Below are positions 32,518-42,397 of a DNA stretch of 64,000 nt, piece by piece. Where the stretch lies: assembly GCA_036489885.1 (NCBI GenBank), contig DASXEW010000003.1:1426001-1490000 (forward strand), given 5' to 3'. The DNA is from Candidatus Baltobacteraceae bacterium. GTDB taxonomy: Bacteria > Vulcanimicrobiota > Vulcanimicrobiia > Vulcanimicrobiales > Vulcanimicrobiaceae. The first letter of the stretch is position 1. Each line of letters starts with the position of its first letter. Both the position numbers and the translations under genes were made by a program. The notes below the pieces were generated by a model that worked only from the letters and a program-made list of their open reading frames with translations, was not told the origin of the DNA and made no database searches.

Positions 32518-33140
32518 AATTCAATCCCAAAACGCTCATGACCGTGCTGCGCGCCGTGCAGCGCGAAGCCGGGTACGCGATCGCGCGTGAGAAGGCGCAA
32601 TCGCAATTTCCCCACGTGATCTTCGGCGAGGGCGTCATCGTACGCGCACCCGATCGCTTCAAAGCCGGCCGGAAGTGCTTCCTCGACACGCGAGCCTACC
32701 TCTCGTGCGGCGGCTCGGCGTGGAGCGGCGGCAGCGGTTACATTCGTCTCGGCGACAACTGCGAGATCGGACCCTACTGCGTACTGTGGGGCGCCGGTGG
32801 AATCGAGATGGGCGACAACGTGCACATCGGCTCGCATGTCAACATCACCGCGCACGAGGCCGTGCGCATCAATCCCGAGGTCACCGATCCGATGCTGCCG
32901 CTCAATTTCAAGTTCGAGCCGGTCATCATCGAAGATCACGTTATCATCTGCTCGGGGACGAGCATCATTCCGGGTGTGCGCATCGGTCATCACAGCATGA
33001 TCGGTGCAGGAGCCGTCGTGATCGACGACATCCCGCCGTACTCACTCGCAGTCGGCGTCCCTGCAACCGTCGTCAAGCGTTGGGATGAAAACGCGTTGCC
33101 CGAGTTGACGCTGTCGCGCGTCGAGCGGTGGGTGCCTTAG
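32514..33140 (+). CDS. Left-handed beta-helix acyltransferase
   Basis: A 208-residue hexapeptide-repeat protein. Repeats of the type I/V-G-x-x-x are visible from 'IRLGDNCEIGPYCVL' to 'GVRIGHHSMIGAGAVVIDDI', with a loop 'NPEVTDPMLPLNFKFEPV' as in the CysE/LacA/NodL-WcaF class. It likely O- or N-acetylates a sugar of the polysaccharide. ATG 32514 overlaps the kinase stop (ATGA). Confidence 0.83.
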   Translation: MKFNPKTLMTVLRAVQREAGYAIAREKAQSQFPHVIFGEGVIVRAPDRFKAGRKCFLDTRAYLSCGGSAWSGGSGYIRLGDNCEIGPYCVLWGAGGIEMGDNVHIGSHVNITAHEAVRINPEVTDPMLPLNFKFEPVIIEDHVIICSGTSIIPGVRIGHHSMIGAGAVVIDDIPPYSLAVGVPATVVKRWDENALPELTLSRVERWVP

Positions 33141-33142
33141 TA

Positions 33143-34456
33143 ATGGAAACGCTGATCGCCGGCATCGTCATCATTCTCATTGCCGGTGTGCTGAGCTTCT
33201 TGATCGCGCCGCCGCGCCGTATGAAGAGGGCGGTCGTCGTCGAACCTGCTGCCAAACCCGTCGTGACGATCCCGCGTGCTGCGCTCCCGGATTTTCCGTG
33301 GGAAGTGCTGCTGGACCGTCCACCAGCGCGTATCGTGCTCGAACACGTCGAACCGTACGTACGCGACAACGTCGTGCTCGTGACGGGGGCCGGCGGTTCG
33401 ATTGGCAGCGAGATCTGCCGTCAAGTATCGTCGCTCGAACCCAAGCAACTGCTCTTGATGGGACACGGCGAGAACAGTTTGTTCGCGATCCAGCAAGAGC
33501 TGGCCGAGCGCGGCTTTGCGCGGACGCGCATTGTCCTGGCCGACGTCGGCGACATTCAAGCAGTGCGCAACGTCTTTGCGAACGGGCAACCCGACATCGT
33601 TCTGCACGCGGCTGCGCACAAACACGTCCCAATCCTGGAAGAGAACGTCTGCGAAGCCGTTCGCAACAATATTTTCGGGACGCACAACGTCGCTCTCGCT
33701 GCCGCAGCCGCGGGCACGGGACGCGTCGTTCTCCTGTCCACCGATAAGGCGGTCAATCCTACAAGCGTGATGGGCGCGACGAAACGCGCGTGCGAACTAA
33801 TCTGCCAGTCGTTCGCGCATCGTACGCCCACCGAATTTGTGTCGGTCCGGTTCGGTAACGTGCTCGGAAGCCGCGGCAGCGTGCTTCCGCTTTTCATCCG
33901 TCAAGTGCAAAAAGGCGGTCCCATCACGATCACCCATCGCGACATGGAACGCTTTTTCATGACGATCCCCGAGGCGGTCTCGCTCGTCCTCGAGGCCATG
34001 GTCATGGGCTACGACGGTCAAGTGTTCGTACTCGACATGGGCAAGCCGATGAAGATCATCGACGTAGCGCGCCGTGTCATCGAGTATCACGGGCTCGTTC
34101 CGAATCGCGACATCGACATCGTTGAGACCGGCATGCGCCCCGGCGAGCGGCTTTATGAAGAGTTGCTGACCGCGGGGGAGGGCATGACGCGTACCAGTCA
34201 CGAGCGCCTCTACATCGCAGAGCAAGAACGCGTCGAGTACGATGTCGTCGCAGCTTCGATCGCTGAATTGCAACGCGCGGTGCGCATCTCCGACGTGAAA
34301 GCCACCGTGTCACTGCTGCAAACGCTCGTACCGAGCTTCACACCCGGCACACATCTGGTGCCAAGACCGGAAAGCGTTCCGGTCATCCACGAGGTCGAGG
34401 CGGCTGCTCGAGCCGCATCCTCGCCGCTCGCTCCCGCCATTGCTCGCGCTTCTTAA
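33143..34456 (+). CDS. CapD/FlaA1-like nucleotide-sugar 4,6-dehydratase
   Basis: A 437-residue SDR enzyme with a single N-terminal membrane segment. The NAD-binding motif 'TGAGGSIGS' is near residue 82; the active-site region 'STDKAVNPTSVMGATKR' is near 198. It resembles the catalytic half of WbpM/CapD without their four-helix membrane domain. Expected reaction: UDP-GlcNAc to UDP-4-keto-6-deoxy sugar. ATG 33143 starts just after the upstream stop; GTG 33128 is an alternative. The aminotransferase at 40982 could act on its keto product. Confidence 0.83.
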   Translation: METLIAGIVIILIAGVLSFLIAPPRRMKRAVVVEPAAKPVVTIPRAALPDFPWEVLLDRPPARIVLEHVEPYVRDNVVLVTGAGGSIGSEICRQVSSLEPKQLLLMGHGENSLFAIQQELAERGFARTRIVLADVGDIQAVRNVFANGQPDIVLHAAAHKHVPILEENVCEAVRNNIFGTHNVALAAAAAGTGRVVLLSTDKAVNPTSVMGATKRACELICQSFAHRTPTEFVSVRFGNVLGSRGSVLPLFIRQVQKGGPITITHRDMERFFMTIPEAVSLVLEAMVMGYDGQVFVLDMGKPMKIIDVARRVIEYHGLVPNRDIDIVETGMRPGERLYEELLTAGEGMTRTSHERLYIAEQERVEYDVVAASIAELQRAVRISDVKATVSLLQTLVPSFTPGTHLVPRPESVPVIHEVEAAARAASSPLAPAIARAS

Positions 34457-34474
34457 ACGGACTCAAACGCCATA

Positions 34475-35833
34475 ATGAATCTCCTCTCCCAGGCCACGCA
34501 TGCCCAGCAGGTCCAATCCACTCCGCCGCAGCGGCTTCGGCATCTGATCAAAACGCACGAGGCGCTGGTCGGCGTCGTCGGCATCGGTTACGTCGGGTTG
34601 CCGCTCGCCGTCGAACAGGCGAAGGCGCGCTTCCAGGTTCTCGCATTCGATCGCAGCGCGATCCGCGTCGCGCAAGCCAATCAAGGCCTCAATTACATTC
34701 GCGACGTCAACGACGAGGATCTAGCTCGCGTCGTTGCCTCCGGCAAATTCACGGCTACGACGGATATGTCGCGGCTCGGAAGCTGCGACGTCATCGTCAT
34801 CTGCGTCCCGACGCCGCTGACGCCGAACAAAGAACCCGATATCTCGTACATCACGAACGTCGTGCACGACATCGCCTCGCAGCTGCGTCCGGGTCAGCTG
34901 ATCATTCTAGAGAGCACGACCTATCCGGGGACGACGGAAGAGGTCGTACTCCCGATACTGCAGCGCAGCGAGCTGATCGTCGGCAAGGACTTCTATTTGG
35001 GCTTCTCGCCCGAGCGCGTCGATCCGGGAAACAAGCGCTTCAACACGCACAACACGAACAAAGTCGTCGGAGCCGTGACGGCCGAGTGTCTCGACATGGC
35101 GGCGACGTTCTACGAGCAGACGATTACCGAAGTACTGCGGGTATCGAGCCCGCGCGTTGCCGAGATGACGAAAGTCTTCGAAAACACGTTCCGTGCCGTC
35201 AACATTGCGCTCGTCAACGAGATGGCGTTGCTGTGCGACCGCATGGGGATCGACATTTGGTCGGTGATCGATGCAGCAGCGACCAAGCCCTTCGGCATCA
35301 TGCGTTTCGAGCCGGGTCCGGGTGTGGGCGGCCATTGCATTCCGCTCGATCCGCATTACTTGTCGTGGAAGGCACGCCAGTACGATTACTACGTACGCTT
35401 CATCGAACTCGCGGCGCAGGTCAATCAAACGATGCCGTACTTCGTGCGCGATCGTATCGCGAGATCGCTGAACAAAGAACGCAAGTCGCTGCGTGGCTCG
35501 CAAGTTCTCGTCTTGGGCATGGCCTACAAGCGCGACGTCTCGGATTGGCGTGAATCGCCCTCGCTCAAGGTCGTCGAGCTGCTCGAAAACGACGGCGCGA
35601 ACGTGAAATATCACGATCCGCACATTGCGAGCTTCGCGGACGATCACGGAAAGGTCCGCCGCTCCGTACCGCTTACCGATGATCTGCTCGCATCTTCCGA
35701 TTGCGTCGCGATCCTTACGGATCACTCCGCCTTCGATTGGGAACGGATTGTCGCGCGCGCACGGTTGGTCGTCGATACGCGCAATGCAACCTGCCGCGTC
35801 GAAAGCAACCGGGAGAAGATCGTCCTGCTATGA
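34475..35833 (+). CDS. wbpA: UDP-GlcNAc 6-dehydrogenase, WbpA-like
   Basis: A 452-residue nucleotide-sugar dehydrogenase. NAD motif 'GIGYVGLPLAV' near residue 36 and catalytic Cys288 in 'GVGGHCIPLDPHY'. It oxidises C6 of UDP-GlcNAc (or UDP-ManNAc) to the uronic acid, the first step of the WbpA-B-E-D-I pathway whose other four genes follow directly. The next start overlaps its stop. Confidence 0.88.
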   Translation: MNLLSQATHAQQVQSTPPQRLRHLIKTHEALVGVVGIGYVGLPLAVEQAKARFQVLAFDRSAIRVAQANQGLNYIRDVNDEDLARVVASGKFTATTDMSRLGSCDVIVICVPTPLTPNKEPDISYITNVVHDIASQLRPGQLIILESTTYPGTTEEVVLPILQRSELIVGKDFYLGFSPERVDPGNKRFNTHNTNKVVGAVTAECLDMAATFYEQTITEVLRVSSPRVAEMTKVFENTFRAVNIALVNEMALLCDRMGIDIWSVIDAAATKPFGIMRFEPGPGVGGHCIPLDPHYLSWKARQYDYYVRFIELAAQVNQTMPYFVRDRIARSLNKERKSLRGSQVLVLGMAYKRDVSDWRESPSLKVVELLENDGANVKYHDPHIASFADDHGKVRRSVPLTDDLLASSDCVAILTDHSAFDWERIVARARLVVDTRNATCRVESNREKIVLL

Positions 35834-36834
35834 GCCGCACCAAACCGTTGCTCGGCATCGCCGGCGCAGGCAAGTGGGGCGCAAATCACGTCGCGACCGC
35901 TGCGTCGCTTGGGGTGCTGGGCGCGATCTGTGACGCCGATTCGGCGCTACTCGGGAAGACGTGGGATAAACATCCTGAGGCAACGGCGACCCTCCGCTTC
36001 GACGAGCTTCTCCGGATGCCGATCGATGCGGTGGTCGTCGCGACTCCGGCGCAAACGCACGCCCAGCTTGCGCTGGCGGCAATTGCGGCCGGCAAGCACG
36101 TCTTCGTGGAGAAACCCCTTGCGCTGAGCGTCTTAGACGCGCAAATGATCGTTGCAGAGGCGCGGCGCAAGGGCGTTCACGTTTTCGTCGGTCACATCGT
36201 GCTCTATCAGCAGGGCGTGCGCGCCGTGCTGGAAGCCGTGCGAACCGGCATGGTCGGCGACGTGCACCACGTGCGCGCGCGCCGCGCGAGCTTCGGGCGT
36301 CTGCGCTTTGTCGAGGACGTGTGGTGGAGTTTTGCGCCGCACGACGTTGCGACGATGCTTGCCGTCATGGGCGAGGAACCGGTCGGTACCTCGATTGCGC
36401 GGCATAGCTTCGCAACGCCGGGCATTGCCGATTTTGCGTACGGTGATTTTCGTTTCTCCGGCGGACGTAGCGCGCACATCGAAGTGACGTGGCTCGACCC
36501 TCTCAAAAGCGCGTCGCTCGACGTGTTCGGCTCGGGCGGAATGCTGGCACTGCGCGAGCTCTCGGGTGAGACGCGCTTGGCGTACATCCCGTGTGGCGTC
36601 GATCGCAAAGAAGTTGCGCGCGCCGAGCTTTGGCGCGGCGAGGAAACGACCCACCGTTTCGAACGGGATGAGCCGCTGCGCACCGAGCTGCAAGCGTTCA
36701 TCGATCAAATCACGCACGGAACGCCGGTTCCTACGAACGGCGAGGCCGGGCTCGCAGTCGTGCGCGCGCTTTCGATGAGCGCATCGTCGGAACCGCAGAT
36801 CCTCCACGAGACCTATGAAAGGACACCGGTATGA
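35830..36834 (+). CDS. wbpB: Gfo/Idh/MocA oxidoreductase, WbpB-like
   Basis: A 334-residue NAD-dependent dehydrogenase. The Rossmann motif is '[12 protein letters not shown]' near residue 9; 'FVEKPLALS' near 95 carries the conserved E-K-P. In the WbpB role it oxidises C3 of UDP-GlcNAc-uronic acid to the 3-keto sugar. ATG 35830 overlaps the WbpA stop (ATGA); a longer open frame upstream lies inside wbpA. Confidence 0.87.
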   Translation: MSRTKPLLGIAGAGKWGANHVATAASLGVLGAICDADSALLGKTWDKHPEATATLRFDELLRMPIDAVVVATPAQTHAQLALAAIAAGKHVFVEKPLALSVLDAQMIVAEARRKGVHVFVGHIVLYQQGVRAVLEAVRTGMVGDVHHVRARRASFGRLRFVEDVWWSFAPHDVATMLAVMGEEPVGTSIARHSFATPGIADFAYGDFRFSGGRSAHIEVTWLDPLKSASLDVFGSGGMLALRELSGETRLAYIPCGVDRKEVARAELWRGEETTHRFERDEPLRTELQAFIDQITHGTPVPTNGEAGLAVVRALSMSASSEPQILHETYERTPV

Positions 36835-37424
36835 GCGCGGTAGCCGCAATTGCGTCGCCGCTCGTGCACGCTACGGCGGTTGTCGACGACGACGTCGTGA
36901 TCGGCGACGGAAGCCGCGTGTGGCACTTCAGCCATCTTGGCAAGGGTTGCCGGATCGGCGAGCGTTGCTCGCTGGGACAGAACGTCTACGTTGCCCCAGG
37001 CGTCCGGATCGGCTCGAACGTCAAGATTCAAAACAACGTGTCGATCTACGAAGGCGTCGAGCTGCACGACGACGTGTTTTGCGGACCGAGCATGGTGTTC
37101 ACGAACGTGATCACACCGCGTTCAGCTTTTCCGCGCAACACGTCGGAGCATTATGCCAAAACGATCGTCAAGCGTGGCGCGACGATCGGTGCCAACGCGA
37201 CGATTGTTTGCGGCCACACGATCGGCGAATTCGGATTCGTCGGCGCCGGCGCCGTCGTTACGCACGACGTTCCACCGTTCGCGATCGTGGTCGGAAATCC
37301 AGCTCGTGTCATCGGTTACGCCTGCATGTGCGGTGCGCGTCTCGCACTCGAGCAAGGCGGTGCGCATTGCACCGGGTGCGCCAAACTTTATCGCAACAAC
37401 GACGGAAGATTACAGCCGAAATGA
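36831..37424 (+). CDS. wbpD: UDP-3-amino-sugar N-acetyltransferase, WbpD-like
   Basis: A 197-residue left-handed beta-helix acetyltransferase with many hexapeptide units ('[15 protein letters not shown]', '[15 protein letters not shown]', '[17 protein letters not shown]'). It ends with a cysteine-rich piece ('CMCGARL...CTGCAKLY') as in WbpD relatives. It would acetylate the 3-amino group made by WbpE. Translationally coupled on both sides by ATGA overlaps. Confidence 0.87.
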   Translation: MSAVAAIASPLVHATAVVDDDVVIGDGSRVWHFSHLGKGCRIGERCSLGQNVYVAPGVRIGSNVKIQNNVSIYEGVELHDDVFCGPSMVFTNVITPRSAFPRNTSEHYAKTIVKRGATIGANATIVCGHTIGEFGFVGAGAVVTHDVPPFAIVVGNPARVIGYACMCGARLALEQGGAHCTGCAKLYRNNDGRLQPK

Positions 37425-38542
37425 ACCAGATCCCAATCCTCGACTTGCGTTCGCAGCATCGCGCCATCCGCGAGGACCTTTTGGCTGCGGTTGAAGGCGT
37501 CATCGACAGCGGGCAGTTCATCCTCGGCCCGAACGTTGGTGCCTTCGAAGACGAGTTCGCAGCCTATCTCGGCGTCGAGCATGCGATCGGCCTGAACTCC
37601 GGAACCGATGCACTGCACTTGGCATTGCGTGCGCTCGACGTCAGTCCCGGCGACGAAGTCGTCACGACCACGTTTTCATTCATTGCAACCGCGGAAGCGA
37701 TCTCGATCGTCGGCGCGACGCCGGTCTTTGTCGACATCGATCCGCAAACGTGGCAGATCGACGCGAAGGCAGTAGAAGCGGCGATCACGCCGCGTACGCG
37801 CGCGATCATCCCGGTGCATTTGTACGGAGCGCCGGCGCCGATAGACGAGATCATGCGCATCGCGCAGGCCCACAACATCGACGTGATCGAGGATTGCGCG
37901 CAATCGGTCGCGGCGGCGATCGGCGGCAAGAAGACCGGGACGTTCGGGACGATTTCTGCCTTCAGCTTCTTTCCGTCCAAGAACCTTGGTGCGTGCGGCG
38001 ACGGCGGCGCGATCGTCACGGATCGAACCGATCTCGCACAGCGTATACGCGCGCTACGCGCGCACGGCGGCCGGAAGAAGTACTATCACGAGGAGATCGG
38101 TCTCAACAGCCGTCTCGACGAGATGCAGGCCGCGATCTTGCGGGTCAAGCTTCGTCACCTTGACGCATGGACCAGCTCACGGCGCGTCATCGCCGCGCGC
38201 TATAACGAAGGCTTCGCTGCCTCGGAAGACATCCAACAGCCGGTCGAAGAGAACGGCTGCTACAACGTCTATCATCAGTACACGATCGGCGTGGCAGAGC
38301 GCGACGCGCTTCAGGAACGCTTGCGTAACGCCGGCATCGCAACTGCCGTGTACTATCCCTTGCCGCTGCACTTGCAGCCCGCGTATGCCATGCTCGGTGG
38401 AAAAGAAGGCGACATGCCCTTCGCGGAAGCGGCTGCGAAAGCAGTGCTGTCACTCCCGGTCTCCCCCGACATGCCGGAGTCGGACCAAGATGTCGTCATC
38501 GAAGCCGTGCGTGAGCTGACCTTAACGTTGAGTGCTGCATGA
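37421..38542 (+). CDS. wbpE: DegT/DnrJ-type sugar 3-aminotransferase, WbpE-like
   Basis: A 373-residue PLP enzyme; K187 in 'FFPSKNLG' is the Schiff-base lysine. The opening '[13 protein letters not shown]' and the '[12 protein letters not shown]' segment are WbpE-like. It aminates the 3-keto uronic acid made by WbpB, with glutamate as donor. ATG 37421 is chosen for its ATGA overlap with the acetyltransferase stop; the frame is open further upstream. Confidence 0.88.
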   Translation: MNQIPILDLRSQHRAIREDLLAAVEGVIDSGQFILGPNVGAFEDEFAAYLGVEHAIGLNSGTDALHLALRALDVSPGDEVVTTTFSFIATAEAISIVGATPVFVDIDPQTWQIDAKAVEAAITPRTRAIIPVHLYGAPAPIDEIMRIAQAHNIDVIEDCAQSVAAAIGGKKTGTFGTISAFSFFPSKNLGACGDGGAIVTDRTDLAQRIRALRAHGGRKKYYHEEIGLNSRLDEMQAAILRVKLRHLDAWTSSRRVIAARYNEGFAASEDIQQPVEENGCYNVYHQYTIGVAERDALQERLRNAGIATAVYYPLPLHLQPAYAMLGGKEGDMPFAEAAAKAVLSLPVSPDMPESDQDVVIEAVRELTLTLSAA

Positions 38543-39621
38543 GAACGATCACGGTCGTGGGCGCGCGGCCGCAATTCGTCAAGGCCGCGGTCTTGGCACC
38601 GGTTCTCGCACGCGCGGGCATCGCAGACTCGATCGTTCACACCGGACAGCACTACGATCGCAATATGTCCGACGTGTTTTTCGACGAGCTCGAGATTCCG
38701 GAACCCGCCTATACGCTCGGCGTCGGATCGGCGCCGCAAGGCGAGCAGACCGGGGAAATGATGTGCCGCATTGAGCCCGTTTTACTGCGGGAGCAGCCGG
38801 ACTGCGTCATCGTCTACGGGGATACGAACACAACGCTGGCGGCCGCGCTCGTAGCAGCGAAAATGTCGATCCCGATTGCGCATGTCGAGGCCGGTTGCCG
38901 CTCGTTCGATCGCTCCATGCCCGAAGAAGTCAATCGCGTCGTCACCGATCATCTCTCGACATTCTTGTTTGCTCCGACGGAAGTAGCGGCCGCGAACTTA
39001 TATGCGGAAGGCATCCGCAACGGCGTGCACGTCGTCGGTGACGTGACGATCGACCTCGCGCACGCCACCAGCGAGCGGCTTCCCGCGATGCCGAATATCT
39101 TGAGCCGCTGGCACGTACGTAGCGGAACGTATGCGTTTGTTACGATTCATCGTGCCGGGACTGCGAATGACGTCCTTGCATTCGAGCGTATCGTCGGAGC
39201 ACTGCGGCAGCTTGGAATGCCGGTTATCTTCGCGGCGCATCCGCGCGTGCGCCCGATGCTGGACGCGATGGGGGCCGGTATCGACGGCGATCCGATCGTG
39301 GTGACCGATCCGCTCTCCTACATCGAAACGATTGCGGCGGTTAAAAACGCGCGTGTCGTCATTACTGATTCCGGCGGATTGCAAAAAGAAGCCGCCGTCC
39401 TCGGTGTCCCATGCGTGACGGTGCGAAGCTCGACGGAATGGCTTGAGACCGTCCGGTCGGGGTGGAATGTGCTCGCGGGAACCGATCCCGAAGCGATCGT
39501 TTCGCTGGCTCACCGCGCGCGTCCCGAAACGCCCCTTCCTTATGTCTCCGATGGCCGAACGGCGGAGCGCATGGTTACGATTTTGCTCGAATCGCGGACG
39601 CCGATGCGAGAGATCGCATGA
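38539..39621 (+). CDS. wbpI: UDP-N-acetylglucosamine 2-epimerase, WbpI-like
   Basis: A 360-residue GT-B-fold epimerase. Recognisable: 'VVGARPQFVKAA', 'IVHTGQHYD', 'VEAGCRSFDRSMPEE' and 'TDSGGLQKEA'. It inverts C2 to give the manno form, UDP-ManNAc(3NAc)A, finishing the five-step pathway. ATG 38539 overlaps the aminotransferase stop. Confidence 0.9.
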   Translation: MRTITVVGARPQFVKAAVLAPVLARAGIADSIVHTGQHYDRNMSDVFFDELEIPEPAYTLGVGSAPQGEQTGEMMCRIEPVLLREQPDCVIVYGDTNTTLAAALVAAKMSIPIAHVEAGCRSFDRSMPEEVNRVVTDHLSTFLFAPTEVAAANLYAEGIRNGVHVVGDVTIDLAHATSERLPAMPNILSRWHVRSGTYAFVTIHRAGTANDVLAFERIVGALRQLGMPVIFAAHPRVRPMLDAMGAGIDGDPIVVTDPLSYIETIAAVKNARVVITDSGGLQKEAAVLGVPCVTVRSSTEWLETVRSGWNVLAGTDPEAIVSLAHRARPETPLPYVSDGRTAERMVTILLESRTPMREIA

Positions 39622-41072
39622 GAGACATCGTCGAAAATCCGCGCAACGCCAAGATACTAGCAGCATCGGGCGCGGCGGTGACGATGATCGGGCTGGCATT
39701 CGTGGTCGCGCACGGCACGCCGATCACATTTGCGCTCGGTCTCGCCGTCATTCTCGCGCTGCCGTTATTTTATCTTGCGATCGAGCGTCCGCTGCTGTTT
39801 CCCTTCGGACTCTACGCGGCGATGGTTCCGTTCGATGACATCCTCAACTTCGGTCACGTTGGAACGATCAACAAATTCATCGGCATCCTCGCGTTTGGCG
39901 CGATCCTGTTCATGATGCTGCGGCGCGGAGAGATCTCGAAGCCCTCGCCCGCAGTGCTGGCGTGGATGGCGCTCGGCGTGTGGATGGGGGTCAGCGGATT
40001 TTGGGCTCTCGACAGCAAGGCGTGGCTGCTCGCGTATCTGACATTCGCGCAGCTCTTCTTGCTCTACGCTTTGCTGACGCTGACGATCGCAACAAAGGAA
40101 GACATCCGGGCGCTGTGTACCGCAATCGTCGTTGGCGGAATGGCTGCGTCGGCGTTCGCGATCGGGCCGTTTATTCACGGCTTCAACGATAAGGGACGCC
40201 TGACGCTACCGGGCGGCAATCCGCACGATCCCGTCGACCCGAACCAGTTTGCGGCCGCGCTCTTGCTCCCGTTCGCGATCCTGTTTGCGACGACGCTTTC
40301 GACGAAGAAGGCCATGCCGCTTATCTTCAACATCGCCGGGCTCGCGCTGCTTGCGATCACGATCGTGTTGACCGGTTCGCGCGCCGCAATGCTTTCGCTC
40401 GTCGTCGTCCTGTTCTTCATGGTCATCCGCAGCCGGCATCGTGTCCTCGCGCTCGGACTGCTCGTGGTTTCTGCGGGGGCGGTCGTTCCGTTCGCCATGA
40501 AGGTTCAGGAGCGTTTCTCGAGCGCGATCTCGAGCGGCGGCGCGGGGCGCGAAGACATCTGGAAGGTCGCGATCATCGCGCTCAAGCAGCACTGGCTGTT
40601 TGGCGCGGGCTTCGCGTCGTTCCCCGCCGCCTACGACAGCGCCGTGCTGCAGGCGCCCTTGCAGATGTATGTAGGCTGGCACCGGGCACCGCACAATCTC
40701 GTGATCGCAACCAGCGTTGAGTTGGGTATCGTGGGGATTGTGCTCGTCGCTTTGGCGTTATTCATGGAGTACCGCAACATGGCGCGGCTTCCGCGCATCG
40801 GCGGCTTCATGGACGAACTGCGCGTCGCGTTTCAAGCCACGCTGCTCGCGATCTGTCTCGATGCTCTTTTCCTCGACCTCACCAACCGCAAATATCTCTG
40901 GCTTCTATTTATCATGATGGCCTTGCTGAGATCGACCGTCCTCAATGAGGCGGCGTCTCGGCGTGACCGAAGGAGAACCACGTGCGTAGCAAGTTCCTTG
41001 CCTATTCCCGACCGGACATCGGACCAGCCGAAATTGCACGAGTCACCGAATCTCTTACAAACGGCTGGTTGA
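39618..41072 (+). CDS. O-antigen polymerase/ligase-like membrane protein (Wzy candidate)
   Basis: A 484-residue polytopic protein with ten or more hydrophobic segments and the Wzy_C-type loop 'GREDIWKVAIIALKQHWLFGAG' plus 'GWHRAPHNL'. It likely polymerises lipid-linked repeat units on the periplasmic side, with the Wzx at 51970. ATG 39618 overlaps the epimerase stop. Its last 30 codons overlap the next gene by 91 bases, an unusually long same-strand overlap, and encode a polar tail. Confidence 0.8.
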   Translation: MRDIVENPRNAKILAASGAAVTMIGLAFVVAHGTPITFALGLAVILALPLFYLAIERPLLFPFGLYAAMVPFDDILNFGHVGTINKFIGILAFGAILFMMLRRGEISKPSPAVLAWMALGVWMGVSGFWALDSKAWLLAYLTFAQLFLLYALLTLTIATKEDIRALCTAIVVGGMAASAFAIGPFIHGFNDKGRLTLPGGNPHDPVDPNQFAAALLLPFAILFATTLSTKKAMPLIFNIAGLALLAITIVLTGSRAAMLSLVVVLFFMVIRSRHRVLALGLLVVSAGAVVPFAMKVQERFSSAISSGGAGREDIWKVAIIALKQHWLFGAGFASFPAAYDSAVLQAPLQMYVGWHRAPHNLVIATSVELGIVGIVLVALALFMEYRNMARLPRIGGFMDELRVAFQATLLAICLDALFLDLTNRKYLWLLFIMMALLRSTVLNEAASRRDRRRTTCVASSLPIPDRTSDQPKLHESPNLLQTAG

Positions 41073-42151
41073 CGACGGGCCCGAGCGTGAAAGCGCTCGA
41101 GGACGGATTCGTCAAGGCCTCAGGAATTGCGCATGCCGTGGCGCTGAACAGTTGCACGGCGGGTCTGCATCTCGGATTGGTCGCGCTCGGCGTCGGTCCG
41201 GGAGATGAGGTCGTCATGCCGTCGTTGACGTTCGTTGCGGGAGCGCAGTGCGCACGCGAGATCGGCGCGATTCCTGTCTTTGCAGATATCGATGAACGTA
41301 CGCTGACCGTAACGGCCGAAACGGTCAAAGCCGTTACGACGCAACGCACGCGTTGCATCATGCCCATGCACTATGCGGGACGCCCTGCACCCGTCGACGA
41401 GATCGTCGAGTTCGCGCGTCCGCGCGGGATTCGCGTGTTGGAAGACGCCGCGCATTCTGTTGGGATGCTCAGTGGCGGAGCCTGGGCCGGCGCTAATTCG
41501 GATGGTGCAGCCTATAGCTTTTATCCGACCAAAAACATCACGAGCGGCGAAGGCGGATTGTACCTCACGAACGATGCCGAGATCGCGGCGCGCATTCGGC
41601 GTCTCTCGCTGCACGGCATGAGCCGCGATGCGTGGAAGCGTTACACGGCCGGTGGTGGTTGGCGTTACGACGTCGTCGAACTCGGCTACAAATACAACTT
41701 GCCGGATCTCGGTGCGGCAATCGCCGTTGCGCAAATGGAACGGCTCGAAGAGCTGCAAGAAGCCCGCGAAGCGCTCGCGCGTCTGTATCTCGACCGTCTT
41801 GCCGATCTGCGAGGCATTACTCCCCTCACCGAGTTCGTCGATGAACCCGATCGCCATGCATGGTGCATGTTCGTCGTTCGCGTCGATCCTCGAACCGCGG
41901 GAATAACGCGCGATGCGATGATCGACGAACTGCGCGCAGCGAATATCGGAACGAGCGTTCACTATATTCCAACGCATCAGTTTACCGCCTATAAAGATTT
42001 GCCGGCCGACGTTCCGGTTACGGACCGCGTATGGGAGCAAATCCTCTCGCTGCCGCTGTATCCGACGATGACCGAACGCGACGTCGATGACGTCGTCGAC
42101 GCTCTCAGGGGCGCAACGAGAGCACGTCGTCTTGCGGAAAACGTTGCCTGA
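40982..42151 (+). CDS. DegT/DnrJ/EryC1 sugar aminotransferase
   Basis: A 389-residue PLP enzyme with K184 in 'FYPTKNITSGEGG', closer to ArnB/PseC/PerA types than to the WbpE-like neighbour. GTG 40982 has AGGAG 9 bases upstream and lies within the end of the polymerase gene. It probably makes a 4-amino-4,6-dideoxy sugar from the CapD-like dehydratase product. It is the last gene before a strong terminator. Confidence 0.87.
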   Translation: MRSKFLAYSRPDIGPAEIARVTESLTNGWLTTGPSVKALEDGFVKASGIAHAVALNSCTAGLHLGLVALGVGPGDEVVMPSLTFVAGAQCAREIGAIPVFADIDERTLTVTAETVKAVTTQRTRCIMPMHYAGRPAPVDEIVEFARPRGIRVLEDAAHSVGMLSGGAWAGANSDGAAYSFYPTKNITSGEGGLYLTNDAEIAARIRRLSLHGMSRDAWKRYTAGGGWRYDVVELGYKYNLPDLGAAIAVAQMERLEELQEAREALARLYLDRLADLRGITPLTEFVDEPDRHAWCMFVVRVDPRTAGITRDAMIDELRAANIGTSVHYIPTHQFTAYKDLPADVPVTDRVWEQILSLPLYPTMTERDVDDVVDALRGATRARRLAENVA

Positions 42152-42174
42152 CACGAATTTAACGAAGATGCAAT

Positions 42175-42210
42175 GCGCCGGCGATTTATACACGCCGGCG
42201 CTTCTCTTTG
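42175..42210 (+). terminator. Intrinsic terminator of the polysaccharide operon
   Basis: GCGCCGGCG and CGCCGGCGC form a perfect 9-base stem with a 9-base AT-rich loop (42184-42192), followed by TTCTCTTTG. It lies 24 bases after the aminotransferase stop. Confidence 0.85.
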
Positions 42211-42243
42211 TGCAAAGATTTGCGTGTTCACGTCGGGCTCGCT

Positions 42244-42269
42244 TGCATGCTATGGAATACTGCATGCTA
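42244..42269 (+). promoter_or_regulatory. Two direct TGCATGCTA repeats upstream of the secreted-protein gene
   Basis: TGCATGCTA occurs at 42244-42252 and 42261-42269, 17 bases apart, each with a GCATGC palindrome. The spacing suits a regulator binding near a promoter for the gene at 42398. The remainder of 42211-42397 shows AAAGGGAGA before the start and nothing else clear. Confidence 0.3.
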
Positions 42270-42397
42270 CCGCTCGAGCGACAGGAGCACGTTGCAGCGG
42301 GGCCTGAAGCGCATCCACAGTAAAGTCGGTGCGCGTTTCCTCACGCCCGTACCAAGCTAACCGCGCGCCACCTTAGAGTAAAAGGGAGATTAAGCTT

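Noticed and set aside
41120-42265. Minus-strand open frame of 381 codons opposite the second aminotransferase
   Set aside because: The plus strand has all PLP-enzyme motifs; the opposite translation shows no family features.
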